Positions 33,719 to 42,696 of a stretch of 64,000 nt of DNA are shown in pieces. The stretch covers positions 186,001-250,000 of the forward strand of contig NZ_JAOWCB010000002.1 in the NCBI RefSeq assembly GCF_026420845.1. The letters run 5' to 3'. A program made the translations under genes and the position numbers. The DNA is from Streptomyces sp. PR69. GTDB lineage: Bacteria > Actinomycetota > Actinomycetes > Streptomycetales > Streptomycetaceae. Under the pieces are notes generated by a model that did no database searches, was not told the origin of the DNA, and saw only the letters and a list, made by a program, of their open reading frames with translations. Numbering within the stretch: position 1 is the stretch's first letter; every line of letters starts with the position of its first letter.

Positions 33719-35062
33719 GTGGCAGGCGAGGACACGGCGGCGACGCCCCTGCGGGACCCGGCGGCGACGCGGACCGATCCGCGCGGCATGCGGCGGGTGG
33801 CGGCGGCCAGCTTCGTCGGCACGGCGATCGAGTTCTACGACTTCTTCATCTACGGCACCGCCGCGGCCCTCGTCCTCAACGAAGCATTCTTCCCCAACCT
33901 CTCCCCCGTCAACGGCACCCTCGCCTCGATGTCCACCTTCGCCGTCGCCTTCCTCGCCCGCCCCCTCGGCTCCGTACTCTTCGGCCACTTCGGCGACCGG
34001 GTCGGCCGCAAGGCCACCCTGGTCGCCTCCCTCCTCCTCATGGGCCTGTCCACGGCCGCCGTCGGGCTGCTGCCCGGATACCGGGAGTGGGGTGTATGGG
34101 CCCCCGCCCTGCTGGTGTTCCTGCGGCTGTGCCAGGGCATCGGCATCGGCGGCGAGTGGGGCGGCGCCGTTCTGCTGTCGGCCGAGCACGCGCCGCCCGG
34201 AAAGCGCGGACTGTACGGCGCGTTCCCCCAGTTCGGCCCGGCCGCCGGCTTCTTCGCCTCGACCGGCGTCTTTATGCTGCTGTCGGGCGTCCTCGACGAC
34301 GAGGCGTTCCGCAGCTGGGGCTGGAGGCTGCCGTTCCTGCTCTCCTTCGCGCTGGTCGGGGTGGGCCTGGCGGTCCGGCTGAAGATCAGCGAAACGCCGG
34401 TGTTCGCCCGCGCGGCAGCCGCCCGCGAGACCAGCCGCGCCCCGCTGGCCGACGTCGTACGGCTGCACTGGCGGCAGCTGCTCCTCGGCGGCGGCGCGAT
34501 GGTCGTCGTGTACGGGCTCTTCTACACCGCGACCACCTACGCCCTGTCCTACGCCACCTCTGCCGCCGTCGGCGTGGACCGCACCACGATGCTGCTGCTG
34601 TCCATGACCTCCGTCGCGCTGCTGATCGCCGGCACCTGGTGGGGCGCCGTCCGCTCGGACGTCCACGGCCGGCGGCGCGTCTGCCTCCTCGGCGCGGCGC
34701 TGTGCACCGTGTGGGGGCCGCTGCTGCTGGCGCTGCTGGACACGGCGCGGCCCGTGCTGGTGCTGCTCGGCCTCTGCGGCGCGCTCGCCTGCGTCGGCGT
34801 CATCTACGGCCCCATGGGCTCCTGGCTGCCGGAGCTGTTCTCCACGAAGGTGCGCTACTCGGGCGCTTCGCTGGCGTACAACCTGGGCGGGGTGCTGGGC
34901 GGGGCCGTCGCGCCGCTCGTCGCCACCCGGCTGCAGGACCTCTACGGCTCGCACGCCGTCGGCGGATACGTCAGCATCATGGGTGTGCTGTCGCTGGTGT
35001 GCGTATGGCTGCTGCCGGAGACCAGCGAGCGGGATCTCGACGCGGCCCCCGGCGCAAGGTGA
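33719..35062 (+). CDS. MFS transporter, metabolite:H+ symporter (MHS) family
   Basis: About 447 aa, twelve predicted helices. Signatures of the MHS group are seen: AIEFYDFFIYGTAAAL in the first helix, GHFGDRVGRK between helices 2 and 3, and GEWGGAVLL around helix 5. Family members import dicarboxylates, citrate, proline/betaine or shikimate with protons; the substrate here is not evident. GTG 33719 is chosen because GGGGAGG lies 7 nt upstream; an ATG at 33662 is an alternative that would add an Arg-rich leader. It stands alone between the PAP2 gene and the TlpA gene. Confidence 0.88.
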   Translation: MAGEDTAATPLRDPAATRTDPRGMRRVAAASFVGTAIEFYDFFIYGTAAALVLNEAFFPNLSPVNGTLASMSTFAVAFLARPLGSVLFGHFGDRVGRKATLVASLLLMGLSTAAVGLLPGYREWGVWAPALLVFLRLCQGIGIGGEWGGAVLLSAEHAPPGKRGLYGAFPQFGPAAGFFASTGVFMLLSGVLDDEAFRSWGWRLPFLLSFALVGVGLAVRLKISETPVFARAAAARETSRAPLADVVRLHWRQLLLGGGAMVVVYGLFYTATTYALSYATSAAVGVDRTTMLLLSMTSVALLIAGTWWGAVRSDVHGRRRVCLLGAALCTVWGPLLLALLDTARPVLVLLGLCGALACVGVIYGPMGSWLPELFSTKVRYSGASLAYNLGGVLGGAVAPLVATRLQDLYGSHAVGGYVSIMGVLSLVCVWLLPETSERDLDAAPGAR

Positions 35063-35148
35063 CGTCATCGAACCGTAAGAGTTGCGAAGGCCCACGGGAC
35101 ACCCGTCGGATCTAGCCTCAGGACGTCACCCGACCCACAGGAGCCGAT

Positions 35149-35739
35149 ATGCGCGCCCGTGCCCGTACCCTTCTTCCCGTTCCCGTTCTGCTGGCCGCCG
35201 CCCTGCTCACCGGATGCGGCTCGGGCGACGGCTCAGGCGGCTCCGGCGCGAACGCCTCCTCCAGCGCCACCCCGCCCTCCGAGGCGCCCCCGACGCCGGA
35301 GGAAACCGCCGGAGCGTCCGCGACACCCGAGGCCCCCGAGATCCTGCGCTTCACCGGAAAGACCGTCGACGGCAAGGACTTCGACGGCGCGACGCTCGCC
35401 GGAAAGCCGACCGTGCTGTGGTTCTGGGCCCCCTGGTGCCCCAAGTGCCGTGCGCAGGCGACGGAGACCACCAAAGTGGCCGCCGGCTTCGCCGACAGGG
35501 CGAACGTCGTCGGCGTCGCCGGACTCGACCAGAACGACGCCATGCGCGACTTCGTCTCACAGACCGGCGCCGGGACCTTCCCGCATGTCTCCGATGAGTC
35601 CGGCGAGGTGTGGAAGCGCTTCAAGGTGACCCAGCAGAGCGTGTACGTCATCCTCGACAAGGACGGCAAGGAGACCTACAGCGGAGTGCTGCCCGGCGGC
35701 AAGGGCCTGGCCGAGAAGATCGAGAAGCTCGTCGGCTGA
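35149..35739 (+). CDS. TlpA/ResA-like thioredoxin-fold lipoprotein
   Basis: 196 aa. Lipobox LLTGC with acylated Cys23, a Gly/Ser/Pro-rich linker, then a redoxin domain (about 60-195) with active-site W-C-P-K-C at Cys97 and Cys100. Family members reduce disulfides outside the membrane, for example in cytochrome c maturation. The next gene, a CcdA-type electron carrier, starts 54 bp downstream and would keep this protein reduced. The ATG at 35149 follows CAGGAG. Confidence 0.9.
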   Translation: MRARARTLLPVPVLLAAALLTGCGSGDGSGGSGANASSSATPPSEAPPTPEETAGASATPEAPEILRFTGKTVDGKDFDGATLAGKPTVLWFWAPWCPKCRAQATETTKVAAGFADRANVVGVAGLDQNDAMRDFVSQTGAGTFPHVSDESGEVWKRFKVTQQSVYVILDKDGKETYSGVLPGGKGLAEKIEKLVG

Positions 35740-35793
35740 GCGGCGGCCGGACACCGAGCCCACGACACCCCGCACAGGACAGCCCACACCGCC

Positions 35794-36714
35794 ATGGCCG
35801 ACCTCCCTCTCGCCCTCGCGCTCAGCGCCGGAATGCTCGCCGCGGTCAACCCGTGCGGCTTCGCCCTCCTTCCGGCCTACCTCTCCCTCCTCGTCCTCGG
35901 CGACGGCTCCCCCGGCCGTACGGCGGCCGTCGGCCGGGCGCTGACCGCCACCGCCGCGATCACCGCCGGATTCGCCGCCCTCTTCGGCGTCTTCGGGCTG
36001 GCGATCCTGCCCGTCGCGGGCCGGGTGCAGGAGCAGCTCCCGTGGTTCACCATCGGCTTCGGCACGCTGATGGCGGCCGCCGGGGCCTGGCTGGCCGCCG
36101 GCCGCCAACTGCCCGCGCTCGCGCCGAAGGTGCGGCGCGCACCGTCCGTGACCCGCTCGGCGCCGTCGATGGCGCTGTTCGGGATGGCGTACGCCGCCGC
36201 CTCGCTTGGCTGCACCATCGCGCCGTTTCTCGCCATCGTCGTCTCCGCCTTCCGCAGCGGCTCGACCGGCGAGGGGATCGCGCTGTTCCTCGCGTACGCC
36301 GCCGGAATGGGCATCGTCGTCGGAGCGGCCTCGCTGACCGTCGCCCTCACCCGCAGCGCGGCCGTCACCCGGCTGCGCGGCCTCGGCCGGCTCGCGCCCC
36401 GCATCGGGGGCGTACTGCTGCTGCTCATCGGCGCGTATGTGGCGTACTACGGCTGGTACGAGATCCGGGTGCGGCACGACCCGGCCACCGAGGACCCGGT
36501 CATCGACGCGGCGGGCACGGTCCAGCGGGCCATCGCGGACACCCTGGACGCGGCCGGCCCCGGCACCGCCGCCGTGGTCTTCGCGGCGCTGCTGGCCGCC
36601 GCCGGGGCCATGGCCGTACGGCGGCGCAAGCGGCCCGGCAAGCGACCCGACGGGGGGCGCGCGGGGGGCCGCGCGGGGAGCGCGGGCACGGGGGCGCACG
36701 GTAGCGCGGAGTGA
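35794..36714 (+). CDS. CcdA/DsbD-type membrane thiol-electron carrier
   Basis: 306 aa. The N-terminal part resembles CcdA: helix 1 with VNPCGFALLPAY and a second Cys in SLGCTIAPFLAIV, the pair that shuttles electrons across the membrane, plus about six helices. The C-terminal part (about residues 215-306) adds one or two helices and a basic tail. It lies downstream of the TlpA-like gene on the same strand and probably shares its role. It is followed by the cobalamin riboswitch region. Confidence 0.87.
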   Translation: MADLPLALALSAGMLAAVNPCGFALLPAYLSLLVLGDGSPGRTAAVGRALTATAAITAGFAALFGVFGLAILPVAGRVQEQLPWFTIGFGTLMAAAGAWLAAGRQLPALAPKVRRAPSVTRSAPSMALFGMAYAAASLGCTIAPFLAIVVSAFRSGSTGEGIALFLAYAAGMGIVVGAASLTVALTRSAAVTRLRGLGRLAPRIGGVLLLLIGAYVAYYGWYEIRVRHDPATEDPVIDAAGTVQRAIADTLDAAGPGTAAVVFAALLAAAGAMAVRRRKRPGKRPDGGRAGGRAGSAGTGAHGSAE

Positions 36715-36767
36715 GCCAGGCCCTAGCGCACCGGGTCCCCCTCTGCGATGCTTCCTGGCGACAACGC

Positions 36768-36907
36768 GACGGCGGACGAGGAAGCCGGTGAGATTCCGGC
36801 ACGGTACCGCCACTGTGAAGGGGGAGCGACTCCGCCATGGCCACCGCCCGCTTGAGGGTGGGAAGGCAGGGGAAGCGTCGATCCCGAGTCAGGAGACTCA
36901 CGCCGTC
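36768..36907 (+). promoter_or_regulatory. Cobalamin riboswitch
   Basis: Conserved core GAAGCCGGTGAGATTCC starts at 36781 and continues to GCCACTGTGA at 36809-36818. The B12-box AGTCAGGAGACT is near 36887-36898. GACGGCG at 36768-36774 pairs perfectly with CGCCGTC at 36901-36907 to close stem P1. The gene downstream is a B12-type substrate-binding protein. Confidence 0.92.
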
Positions 36908-37010
36908 GCACCTCGACGTTCCGGGGCGGATTTCCCCGAGAGAGGACGGTGGCACCTGTGTGCCCGCGTTTCTGTGACAGCTCCTTCGTGCTGACCGCCG
37001 CGCCGTCCCC

Positions 37011-37030
37011 GAACCGCTGCTGAGCGGTTC
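37011..37030 (+). promoter_or_regulatory. Hairpin in the riboswitch expression platform
   Basis: Perfect 8-bp stem GAACCGCT / AGCGGTTC with a 4-nt loop, 104 nt after the aptamer. It may contribute to folding of the long leader. Confidence 0.5.
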
Positions 37031-37062
37031 CCGGCACCGGACGTCTTTCACTCACTTCCCCC

Positions 37063-37085
37063 ACGCCGTCAGGCGTTTCCTTTTC
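37063..37085 (+). terminator. Candidate intrinsic terminator of the riboswitch
   Basis: ACGCC/GGCGT hairpin with a GTCA loop, followed by TTCCTTTTC and ending just 7 nt before the Shine-Dalgarno AGGAG of the next gene. The left arm belongs to a second copy of CACGCCGTC that also occurs in stem P1 of the riboswitch (36899-36907), so the two structures could compete. Confidence 0.5.
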
Positions 37086-37102
37086 GCACGCCAGGAGCCA
37101 CC

Positions 37103-38371
37103 GTGCCCGTATCCCTGCCGCGCAGACGCACGCCCGCGCGCCGCCCGACCGCCGCCACCGCCGCCGCAGCCACCGCGTCGCTGCTCGCGCTGAGCCTTGC
37201 GCTCACCGCCTGCGGCGGCGACTCCCCGCCCCCCGCCGCGGACGCCAAGGCCGCCAGGAGCGGCGGCGAGGGCTGCATCGAGGACTTCGACCCCGCCAAG
37301 GACTACTTCCCCGTCAAGTCCCGGGTGGAGCACGCGGAGAACTTCACCCTCCGCTATGAGAAGAGCTATCAGGTCCTCACCGTCAAGGAGCCGTACCCCC
37401 AGGGCAAGCCGGAGACCTACGTCCTGGTCAAATGCGGCGCGCCCAAGCCGGAGCTGACCGGTGAGCTGGCGGACGCGCCGCAGCTCACCACCCCGGTGAA
37501 GAGCCTGTACTCCGCGTCCACCACGCATCTGCCGCTGCTGACCGAAACCGGCACGCTCGATGTGCTGACCGGCGTCGGCAACAGCAGCTACATCAGCTCG
37601 CCCGAGGTGCGTGAGCGGGTGAAGTCCGGCAAGGTTGCGGTGTACGCGGCCGACAACAGCATCGACGCGGAAAAGGTCATCGCGGCCAAGCCCGATGTGC
37701 TGATGACCGGCGGCACCGACGACCCGCAGTACCCCAAGCTGCGCCAGGCGGGCATCGCGGTCGTCGCCAACGCCGAGTGGCTGGAGCCCAGTCCGCTGGG
37801 CCGGGCCGAATGGGTCAAGGCGATGGCCGCGCTGACCGGCGCCGAGAAGCGGGCGGGCGAGCTGTTCGACACCATCGAGTCCGACTACGGCAAGGTCGCC
37901 GCCAGGGCCGCCAAGGCCGCGGAGAAGAGCGAGCCGGTGAAGGTGCTGCCCGGCGCCATGTACCAGGGCCAGTGGAGCATGGCCTCCGGCGGCAGCTACC
38001 TCGGCCGGCTCATCAAGGACGCCGGCGGGACGTACCCCTGGGCGGACGACAAGGGCACGGGCAACCTCCAGCTCAGCTTTGAAGCCGTGTACGCCAAGGG
38101 CGGCGACGCGAAGATCTGGCTGATGGGCGAGCAGTGGAAGTCCTCCGCCGACGCGGTCAAGGCGGACCGGCGGTACGGCGAGCTGGCGGCCGTCAAGGAC
38201 GGCGAGATCTGGACGAACACCAAGGCCCTCGGCCCCGAGGGCGGCAACGACTACTTCGAGCGCGGTGTGCTGCGGCCCGATCTGGTGCTCGCGGACCTCT
38301 TCGCGATCCTGCACCCCGAGGAGGCGGCCGGTCACACCTTCACCTTCCACCAGAAGGTTCCCAGGGCGTGA
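37103..38371 (+). CDS. btuF: ABC transporter substrate-binding lipoprotein, cobalamin type
   Basis: 422 aa. Lipobox ALTAC with acylated Cys37, then a two-lobed TroA/BtuF-like metal-chelate-binding domain (about residues 55-415) with LPLLTETGTLDVLTGVG and AAKPDVLMTGG segments of the family. GTG start behind CAGGAG. The cobalamin riboswitch upstream makes B12 or a related corrinoid the likely ligand; the fold alone also fits iron siderophores. Overlaps the permease gene by GTGA. Confidence 0.87.
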   Translation: MPVSLPRRRTPARRPTAATAAAATASLLALSLALTACGGDSPPPAADAKAARSGGEGCIEDFDPAKDYFPVKSRVEHAENFTLRYEKSYQVLTVKEPYPQGKPETYVLVKCGAPKPELTGELADAPQLTTPVKSLYSASTTHLPLLTETGTLDVLTGVGNSSYISSPEVRERVKSGKVAVYAADNSIDAEKVIAAKPDVLMTGGTDDPQYPKLRQAGIAVVANAEWLEPSPLGRAEWVKAMAALTGAEKRAGELFDTIESDYGKVAARAAKAAEKSEPVKVLPGAMYQGQWSMASGGSYLGRLIKDAGGTYPWADDKGTGNLQLSFEAVYAKGGDAKIWLMGEQWKSSADAVKADRRYGELAAVKDGEIWTNTKALGPEGGNDYFERGVLRPDLVLADLFAILHPEEAAGHTFTFHQKVPRA

Positions 38372-39474
38372 CGACGGTCACCGGCATACCGCCCACGGCC
38401 CGCGAGCCGGTCCCCGAACCGGCCCGCGGGCCCGCGCGGCGGCGGCTGCTCGTCGTCGGCGCACTGGCGGCGGGCACGGCCGCGCTGTTCGTGCTGACGA
38501 TCGCCGTCGGCTCGTACCAGGTCCCGGTCGGGGAAGTGGTGCGTGCGCTGTTCGGGGACGACGGAGCCGATCCGCGGTGGGCCGTCATCGTCCACGAGGT
38601 GCGGCTGCCGCGCGCGCTGACGGCCGTCGCCGTGGGCGCGGCGCTGGCCGTGGCCGGGGTGCAGATGCAGACGCTGTTCCGCAACGCCCTCGCCGACCCG
38701 TTCTCCCTCGGTGTGAGCAGCGGGGCCAGCATGGGCGTGGCGGCGGTCGTCGTCACCACCGGCGGCGTCGCGGGAAGCTTCACCGGCGATCTGGCCGGGC
38801 TCGGCCGCATCGGCGTCATCGCCGCGGCCGCCCTCGGCGCGGCCTGTGTGCTGGCGCTGGTGCTCACCCTGTCGCGCTGGGTGCGGTCGGCGGTCACCCT
38901 GCTGGTCATCGGCGTGATGATCGGCTCGGCCGCGACCGCGCTGGTGAGCGTACTGCTGGTGTACGCCAGGCCGGAGCGCGCCCAGCAGTTCGTCATCTGG
39001 GGCCTGGGCAGCTTCTCCGCCACCACCTGGCCCGACCTCGCGGTGATGCTGCCCGTGATCGGCGCGGGGCTGCTGGCCGCGCTGCTGACGGCCAAGCGGC
39101 TCAACGCGCTGCTGCTCGGCGAGGACTACGCCCGCACGATGGGCCTCAACGTACGCCGCAGCAGGGACCTCGCGCTGCTCGGCACCTCGCTGCTCGCGGG
39201 GGCGGCCACCGCGTTCTGCGGTCCTGTGGCCTTCCTCGGGCTCGCCGTGCCGCATCTGACGCGGGTCGCCCTGGGCACCTCCGACCACCGGGCGCTCATC
39301 CCGGCGTCGATGCTCGCGGGCGCGTTTCTGGCGCTGGCGTGTGCGCTGCTGAGCCAGCCGCCGGGCATGGACGCGGTGCTGCCGCTGAACGCGATCACCT
39401 CCCTGTTCGGCGCGCCGGTCGTCATCGCCTTCCTGGTGCGGAGCCGCCGCGGACTGCAAGGGGTGACGCCATGA
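38368..39474 (+). CDS. btuC: ABC transporter permease, FecCD/BtuC family
   Basis: 368 aa with about nine to ten transmembrane helices. FecCD-type blocks are present: RLPRALTAVAVGAALAVAG near the start, NALADPFSLGVSSGAS, then GPVAFLGLAVPHLTR, the coupling region that meets the ATPase. GTG start overlaps the preceding stop, and the stop overlaps the ATPase start (ATGA). Substrate B12 is inferred from the riboswitch at the head of the operon. Confidence 0.9.
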   Translation: MTTVTGIPPTAREPVPEPARGPARRRLLVVGALAAGTAALFVLTIAVGSYQVPVGEVVRALFGDDGADPRWAVIVHEVRLPRALTAVAVGAALAVAGVQMQTLFRNALADPFSLGVSSGASMGVAAVVVTTGGVAGSFTGDLAGLGRIGVIAAAALGAACVLALVLTLSRWVRSAVTLLVIGVMIGSAATALVSVLLVYARPERAQQFVIWGLGSFSATTWPDLAVMLPVIGAGLLAALLTAKRLNALLLGEDYARTMGLNVRRSRDLALLGTSLLAGAATAFCGPVAFLGLAVPHLTRVALGTSDHRALIPASMLAGAFLALACALLSQPPGMDAVLPLNAITSLFGAPVVIAFLVRSRRGLQGVTP

Positions 39475-40529
39475 CGGAACTCATGGAGACCGCGCCGGCC
39501 GAGGCCGTTTCCGCCCCGGCGGACGCGCCGCGGGAGGGGATCAGCACCCACGGGCTCACCGTCGGCTACCGCACACGCGGCGCGTTCGGCCGACGGCGCG
39601 AGCGTGCCGTGCTCGGCGGGCTTGAGCTGACCGCGCGCGCCGGGGAGCTGACCGTGCTCCTCGGCCCCAACGGCGCGGGCAAGTCCACCCTGTTGCGCAC
39701 CCTGTGCGGACTGCTGCCGCCGCTTGCCGGGTCCGTGCGCATCGGCGGGCTCGACATCGCAGGCCAGTCCTCCGCGGCGCTCGCCCGCCGTCTCGCGGTC
39801 GTGCTGACCGACCGGGTGGACGCGGGGCTGCTGTCGGCACGCGAACTGGTCGCCCTGGGCCGCCATCCCCACACCGGGTTCACCGGACGCCTCTCCGCCG
39901 CCGACCACACGGCCGTGGAGTGGGCGCTGAACGCGGTGGCCGCCGGGCATCTCGCCGACCGGCCCGCCGCCGAACTCTCCGACGGCGAGCGTCAGCGGGT
40001 GCTCACCGCACGCGCGCTCGCCCAGGAGCCGTCGGCCGTGCTGCTGGACGAGCCGACCGCGTTTCTCGATGTGCCGTCACGGGTGGCGCTGACCGTGCTG
40101 CTGCGCGATCTGGCCCGCAGCAGGGGCCTGACGGTCGTGGTCAGCACCCATGATCTGGAGCTGGCGCTGCGCGTCGCCGACGCCGTCTGGCTGGTCGACC
40201 GCTCCTCCCGGGTGCATGCGGGCGCGCCGGAGGACCTGATCGCCCGCGGGGCGGTCGCCGCCGCGTTCGACGCCGAGCATCTGGCCTTTGACGCCGCCTC
40301 GGGCAGCTTCGGGCTGCGCCGCCCGGCGCGGGCGACGGTGGCCGTGGACGCGCCGCCCGCGCTGCGCCCGCTGCTGGAGAGGGCGCTGGCGCGGGAGGAT
40401 CTGGCCATAGGGGACGGCGACACCCTCGTGACCGCGGACTCCGACGGGACGCTGACGCTGCGCGGGCGCGGCAGGACCGTGCGGACGGAGTCGTTCCAGG
40501 AGCTGGCCCGGGAGGTGCGGACATGGTGA
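39471..40529 (+). CDS. btuD: ABC transporter ATPase, BtuD/FhuC type
   Basis: 352 aa. Walker A GPNGAGKST at residues 65-73, signature LSDGERQR from about 169, Walker B VLLDEPTAFLD at about 190-200 and the H-loop in STHDLELAL. The family is about 255 residues, so about 90 extra residues at the C terminus (after RPAR) form an added alpha/beta domain of unknown role. The start overlaps btuC by ATGA; the end overlaps the FhuF-like gene. Confidence 0.9.
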   Translation: MTELMETAPAEAVSAPADAPREGISTHGLTVGYRTRGAFGRRRERAVLGGLELTARAGELTVLLGPNGAGKSTLLRTLCGLLPPLAGSVRIGGLDIAGQSSAALARRLAVVLTDRVDAGLLSARELVALGRHPHTGFTGRLSAADHTAVEWALNAVAAGHLADRPAAELSDGERQRVLTARALAQEPSAVLLDEPTAFLDVPSRVALTVLLRDLARSRGLTVVVSTHDLELALRVADAVWLVDRSSRVHAGAPEDLIARGAVAAAFDAEHLAFDAASGSFGLRRPARATVAVDAPPALRPLLERALAREDLAIGDGDTLVTADSDGTLTLRGRGRTVRTESFQELAREVRTW

Positions 40530-41350
40530 GGGAGACCGTGCACACCACCACCGCCGCCGGACTGGCCGGCCGGCTGGAGCGGATCAGCGCCGTCGGACCG
40601 TACTTCGCCGTCCGCTGCGGCGATCTGCCGGACGCGGACGCCGCGGGCTTCCGTCCGCTGACCGAGCTGTACGAGGACGGCGACGCGCTCACCTCGTACA
40701 CGGAGACGGTGCGCCGGCGCATGGGAGTCGACCAGCCGCGGGTCGCCGCCTCCACCGTGCAGCTGGGCACCGCCTCCCGGCTGTGGTCGATCGCCCTCGC
40801 CGCCGCCGTCGGCGGGCGGACGCCGGATCTGCATCCCCGGACGCTGTGGTGGCGGCCGGGCGCTTCGGGGCCGGCCGAGCTCTGGCTGCCCGTGCCGCGG
40901 GAGCTGCCGTACACGTCCGCGTACGATCCGGGCGCCCCGGAGGACCCGGCTGACGCCGTGCACCGCACCGTGGCCGAGGACAACCTCCGCCCTCTCGCCG
41001 AGGCCGTGCACCGCACGTTCGGCGTCTCTCCGCACATCCTGCGCGGCAACGCCGCCTCCGCCCTCATCGGCTCCCTGCGCGTGCTGCTCGCCCGCGTCCC
41101 GGAGGCCGACCGGGCGGCCGCCCTGGCGCTCGTACGCGATCTCCTCGACCGGGAGCCGCTGGCCGGGGCCGGGGACTTCGCCGCCGACGCGGACGGGAAC
41201 ATCTCCTTCCGCCGCCGCAGCTGCTGTCTGTACTACCGCGTGCCGGGCGCGGGCGTCTGCGGCGACTGCGTCCTCACCAGCCGAACCAGCGGGACCGGCC
41301 GAACCAGCCGGACCAGCCGGACCACCCGCGCCGCCCGCCCCAGCCGCTGA
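40523..41350 (+). CDS. FhuF-like [2Fe-2S] protein
   Basis: 275 aa. The C terminus has Cys234-Cys235-x10-Cys246-x2-Cys249 (CC...C..C), the iron-sulfur motif of FhuF-type ferric-siderophore reductases, and the upstream region follows the same family. After the last Cys a short Thr/Ser/Arg repeat tail (RTSRTS) closes the protein. The ATG at 40523 overlaps the ATPase gene; GTG 40526 is equally possible. FhuF releases iron from siderophores by reduction; beside a B12-riboswitch operon it might reduce cobalamin instead, which is inference. Confidence 0.83.
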   Translation: MVRETVHTTTAAGLAGRLERISAVGPYFAVRCGDLPDADAAGFRPLTELYEDGDALTSYTETVRRRMGVDQPRVAASTVQLGTASRLWSIALAAAVGGRTPDLHPRTLWWRPGASGPAELWLPVPRELPYTSAYDPGAPEDPADAVHRTVAEDNLRPLAEAVHRTFGVSPHILRGNAASALIGSLRVLLARVPEADRAAALALVRDLLDREPLAGAGDFAADADGNISFRRRSCCLYYRVPGAGVCGDCVLTSRTSGTGRTSRTSRTTRAARPSR

Positions 41351-41364
41351 GAAAGGAAACGGTC

Positions 41365-41922
41365 ATGACCGCCTCGGAGTACGCCGTCGTCGAGACCCCA
41401 GGCGGCGGCGTCCAGCATGTCTGGGCGCTGCCGGCCGACGAGTCCACCCTCCTCGACCTGATCACCGCCGTCTTCACCGACCACTGGCAGCACATCCACT
41501 TCGGCCCCATCATCGAGGGCGCCGCCTGGGAGGTCGGCGCGCCGAACGCGCCGACCCGCATCACCGTGAACGACGGCTATGCCACCGTCGACTTCGGGCC
41601 CTGGCACTTCCATCTGTGCATCGGCGAGCACACCGCGTCCGGGCCGGAGCTGGGCCGTATCCGCCGCTGCTCGCGCGCCGAGCTGTACCGCACCATCGGC
41701 CGGGACGGCGCGCCGGTCAGCTGGGGCCTGCGGCTCTTCAACGGCCGGGATGAGCAGATGATGACGGTCCTGCTGCCCAATCCGTTCCTCAGCGACCGCC
41801 AGTCCATCCTGGACACGCCCGACTTCGGCCGGCTCGCCGCCTGGGACGAGCTGCGGGAGCGGTTCCTGTCGCTGCCGCCCGATCCGCTGGACCGCACAGG
41901 CAAGGGTTTCACCCACGGCTAG
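41365..41922 (+). CDS. Histidine-rich conserved protein of the B12 operon, unknown function
   Basis: 185 aa, soluble. Clusters of His and aromatic residues stand out: DHWQHIHFGP (about residues 39-48) and FGPWHFHLCIGEHT (about 75-88), a possible metal- or haem-binding pocket. AAAGGAAAC precedes the ATG at 41365, 14 bp after the FhuF-like gene, so it is the last gene of this operon. It resembles uncharacterised conserved proteins (possibly the DUF7676 type) seen next to siderophore/B12 genes; the name is from memory and not certain. Confidence 0.72.
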   Translation: MTASEYAVVETPGGGVQHVWALPADESTLLDLITAVFTDHWQHIHFGPIIEGAAWEVGAPNAPTRITVNDGYATVDFGPWHFHLCIGEHTASGPELGRIRRCSRAELYRTIGRDGAPVSWGLRLFNGRDEQMMTVLLPNPFLSDRQSILDTPDFGRLAAWDELRERFLSLPPDPLDRTGKGFTHG

Positions 41923-41946
41923 GACTTCACCCACGGCTGAGGCGGC

Positions 41947-41971
41947 TCCGTCCGGTCCCGGGGCGGGCGGA
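41947..41971. terminator. Hairpin between convergent genes
   Basis: TCCGTCC / GGGCGGA stem with one G-U pair, flanked by a wider GGCTGAG / CTCAGCC repeat at 41935-41941 and 41976-41982. It lies between the His-rich gene and the convergent KtrA gene. A likely two-way terminator without a U-tract. Confidence 0.45.
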
Positions 41972-41976
41972 ACGGC

Positions 41977-42696
41977 TCAGCCCAGCTCGGAGAAGGTCTC
42001 CACCGCGCGCGTCTTGCCGGTCACGATGATCACATCACCCTTCTCGATGACCGTCTCGGCGGTCGCGTAGGTGAAGTCCTGTCCGGGCCGTTTGATGCCG
42101 ACGACCGTGACGCCGTACTTGCTGCGCACGGCGCTCTGCCCCAGCGGCACCCCGGTGGCGATCTCCGGTGCGACCGTCTTGACCAGCGCGAAGTCATCGT
42201 CGAACTCGATGAAGTCCAGCATCCGGCCGGTCACCAGATGGGCCACCCGCTCGCCCATCTCATGCTCGGGCAGCACCACATGGTGCGCGCCGAGGCGTTC
42301 GAGGATCTGGCCGTGCTGGCGGCTGATGGCCTTGGCCCAGATATTGGGCACCTTCTCCTCCAGCAGGTTGGAGGTGACCAGAATGCTGGCCTCGATGTCG
42401 GTGCCGATGCCGACGACCGCGCTGGTGAACTCGTGCACGCCGAGCTGCCGCAGCACTTCCGGGTCGGTGCAGTCGGCGACGGCGGAGTGGGTGAGGACGT
42501 CGCTGTGCCGCTGGACGAGCCCGGGGTCGGTGTCGATGCCCAGCACATCCCAGCCGCGCCGGGTCAGCTCATGGGCGAGCGAGCTGCCGAACCGGCCCAG
42601 GCCGATCACCGCGACCCGCTGGTCGCCCAGCTCCGGATGCTGCTCGACGAGCCGCCTGCGGCGACGGCGGCGCAGTTGGTGCAGATAGTTACCCAA
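41977..42696 (-). CDS. ktrA: Potassium uptake regulatory subunit, KtrA/TrkA
   Basis: 239 aa. An RCK-N Rossmann domain with GLGRFGSSLA at about residues 32-41 (NAD/ATP-binding glycines), D58 at the end of the second strand, and a C-terminal RCK-C domain (about 155-235) that in relatives binds c-di-AMP. A basic stretch of Arg precedes the domain. The start is TTG, 8 bp inside the ktrB stop, with GAGGAG upstream. Forms a ring on the KtrB dimer to gate K+ entry. Confidence 0.92.
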   Translation of the reverse strand: MGNYLHQLRRRRRRRLVEQHPELGDQRVAVIGLGRFGSSLAHELTRRGWDVLGIDTDPGLVQRHSDVLTHSAVADCTDPEVLRQLGVHEFTSAVVGIGTDIEASILVTSNLLEEKVPNIWAKAISRQHGQILERLGAHHVVLPEHEMGERVAHLVTGRMLDFIEFDDDFALVKTVAPEIATGVPLGQSAVRSKYGVTVVGIKRPGQDFTYATAETVIEKGDVIIVTGKTRAVETFSELG

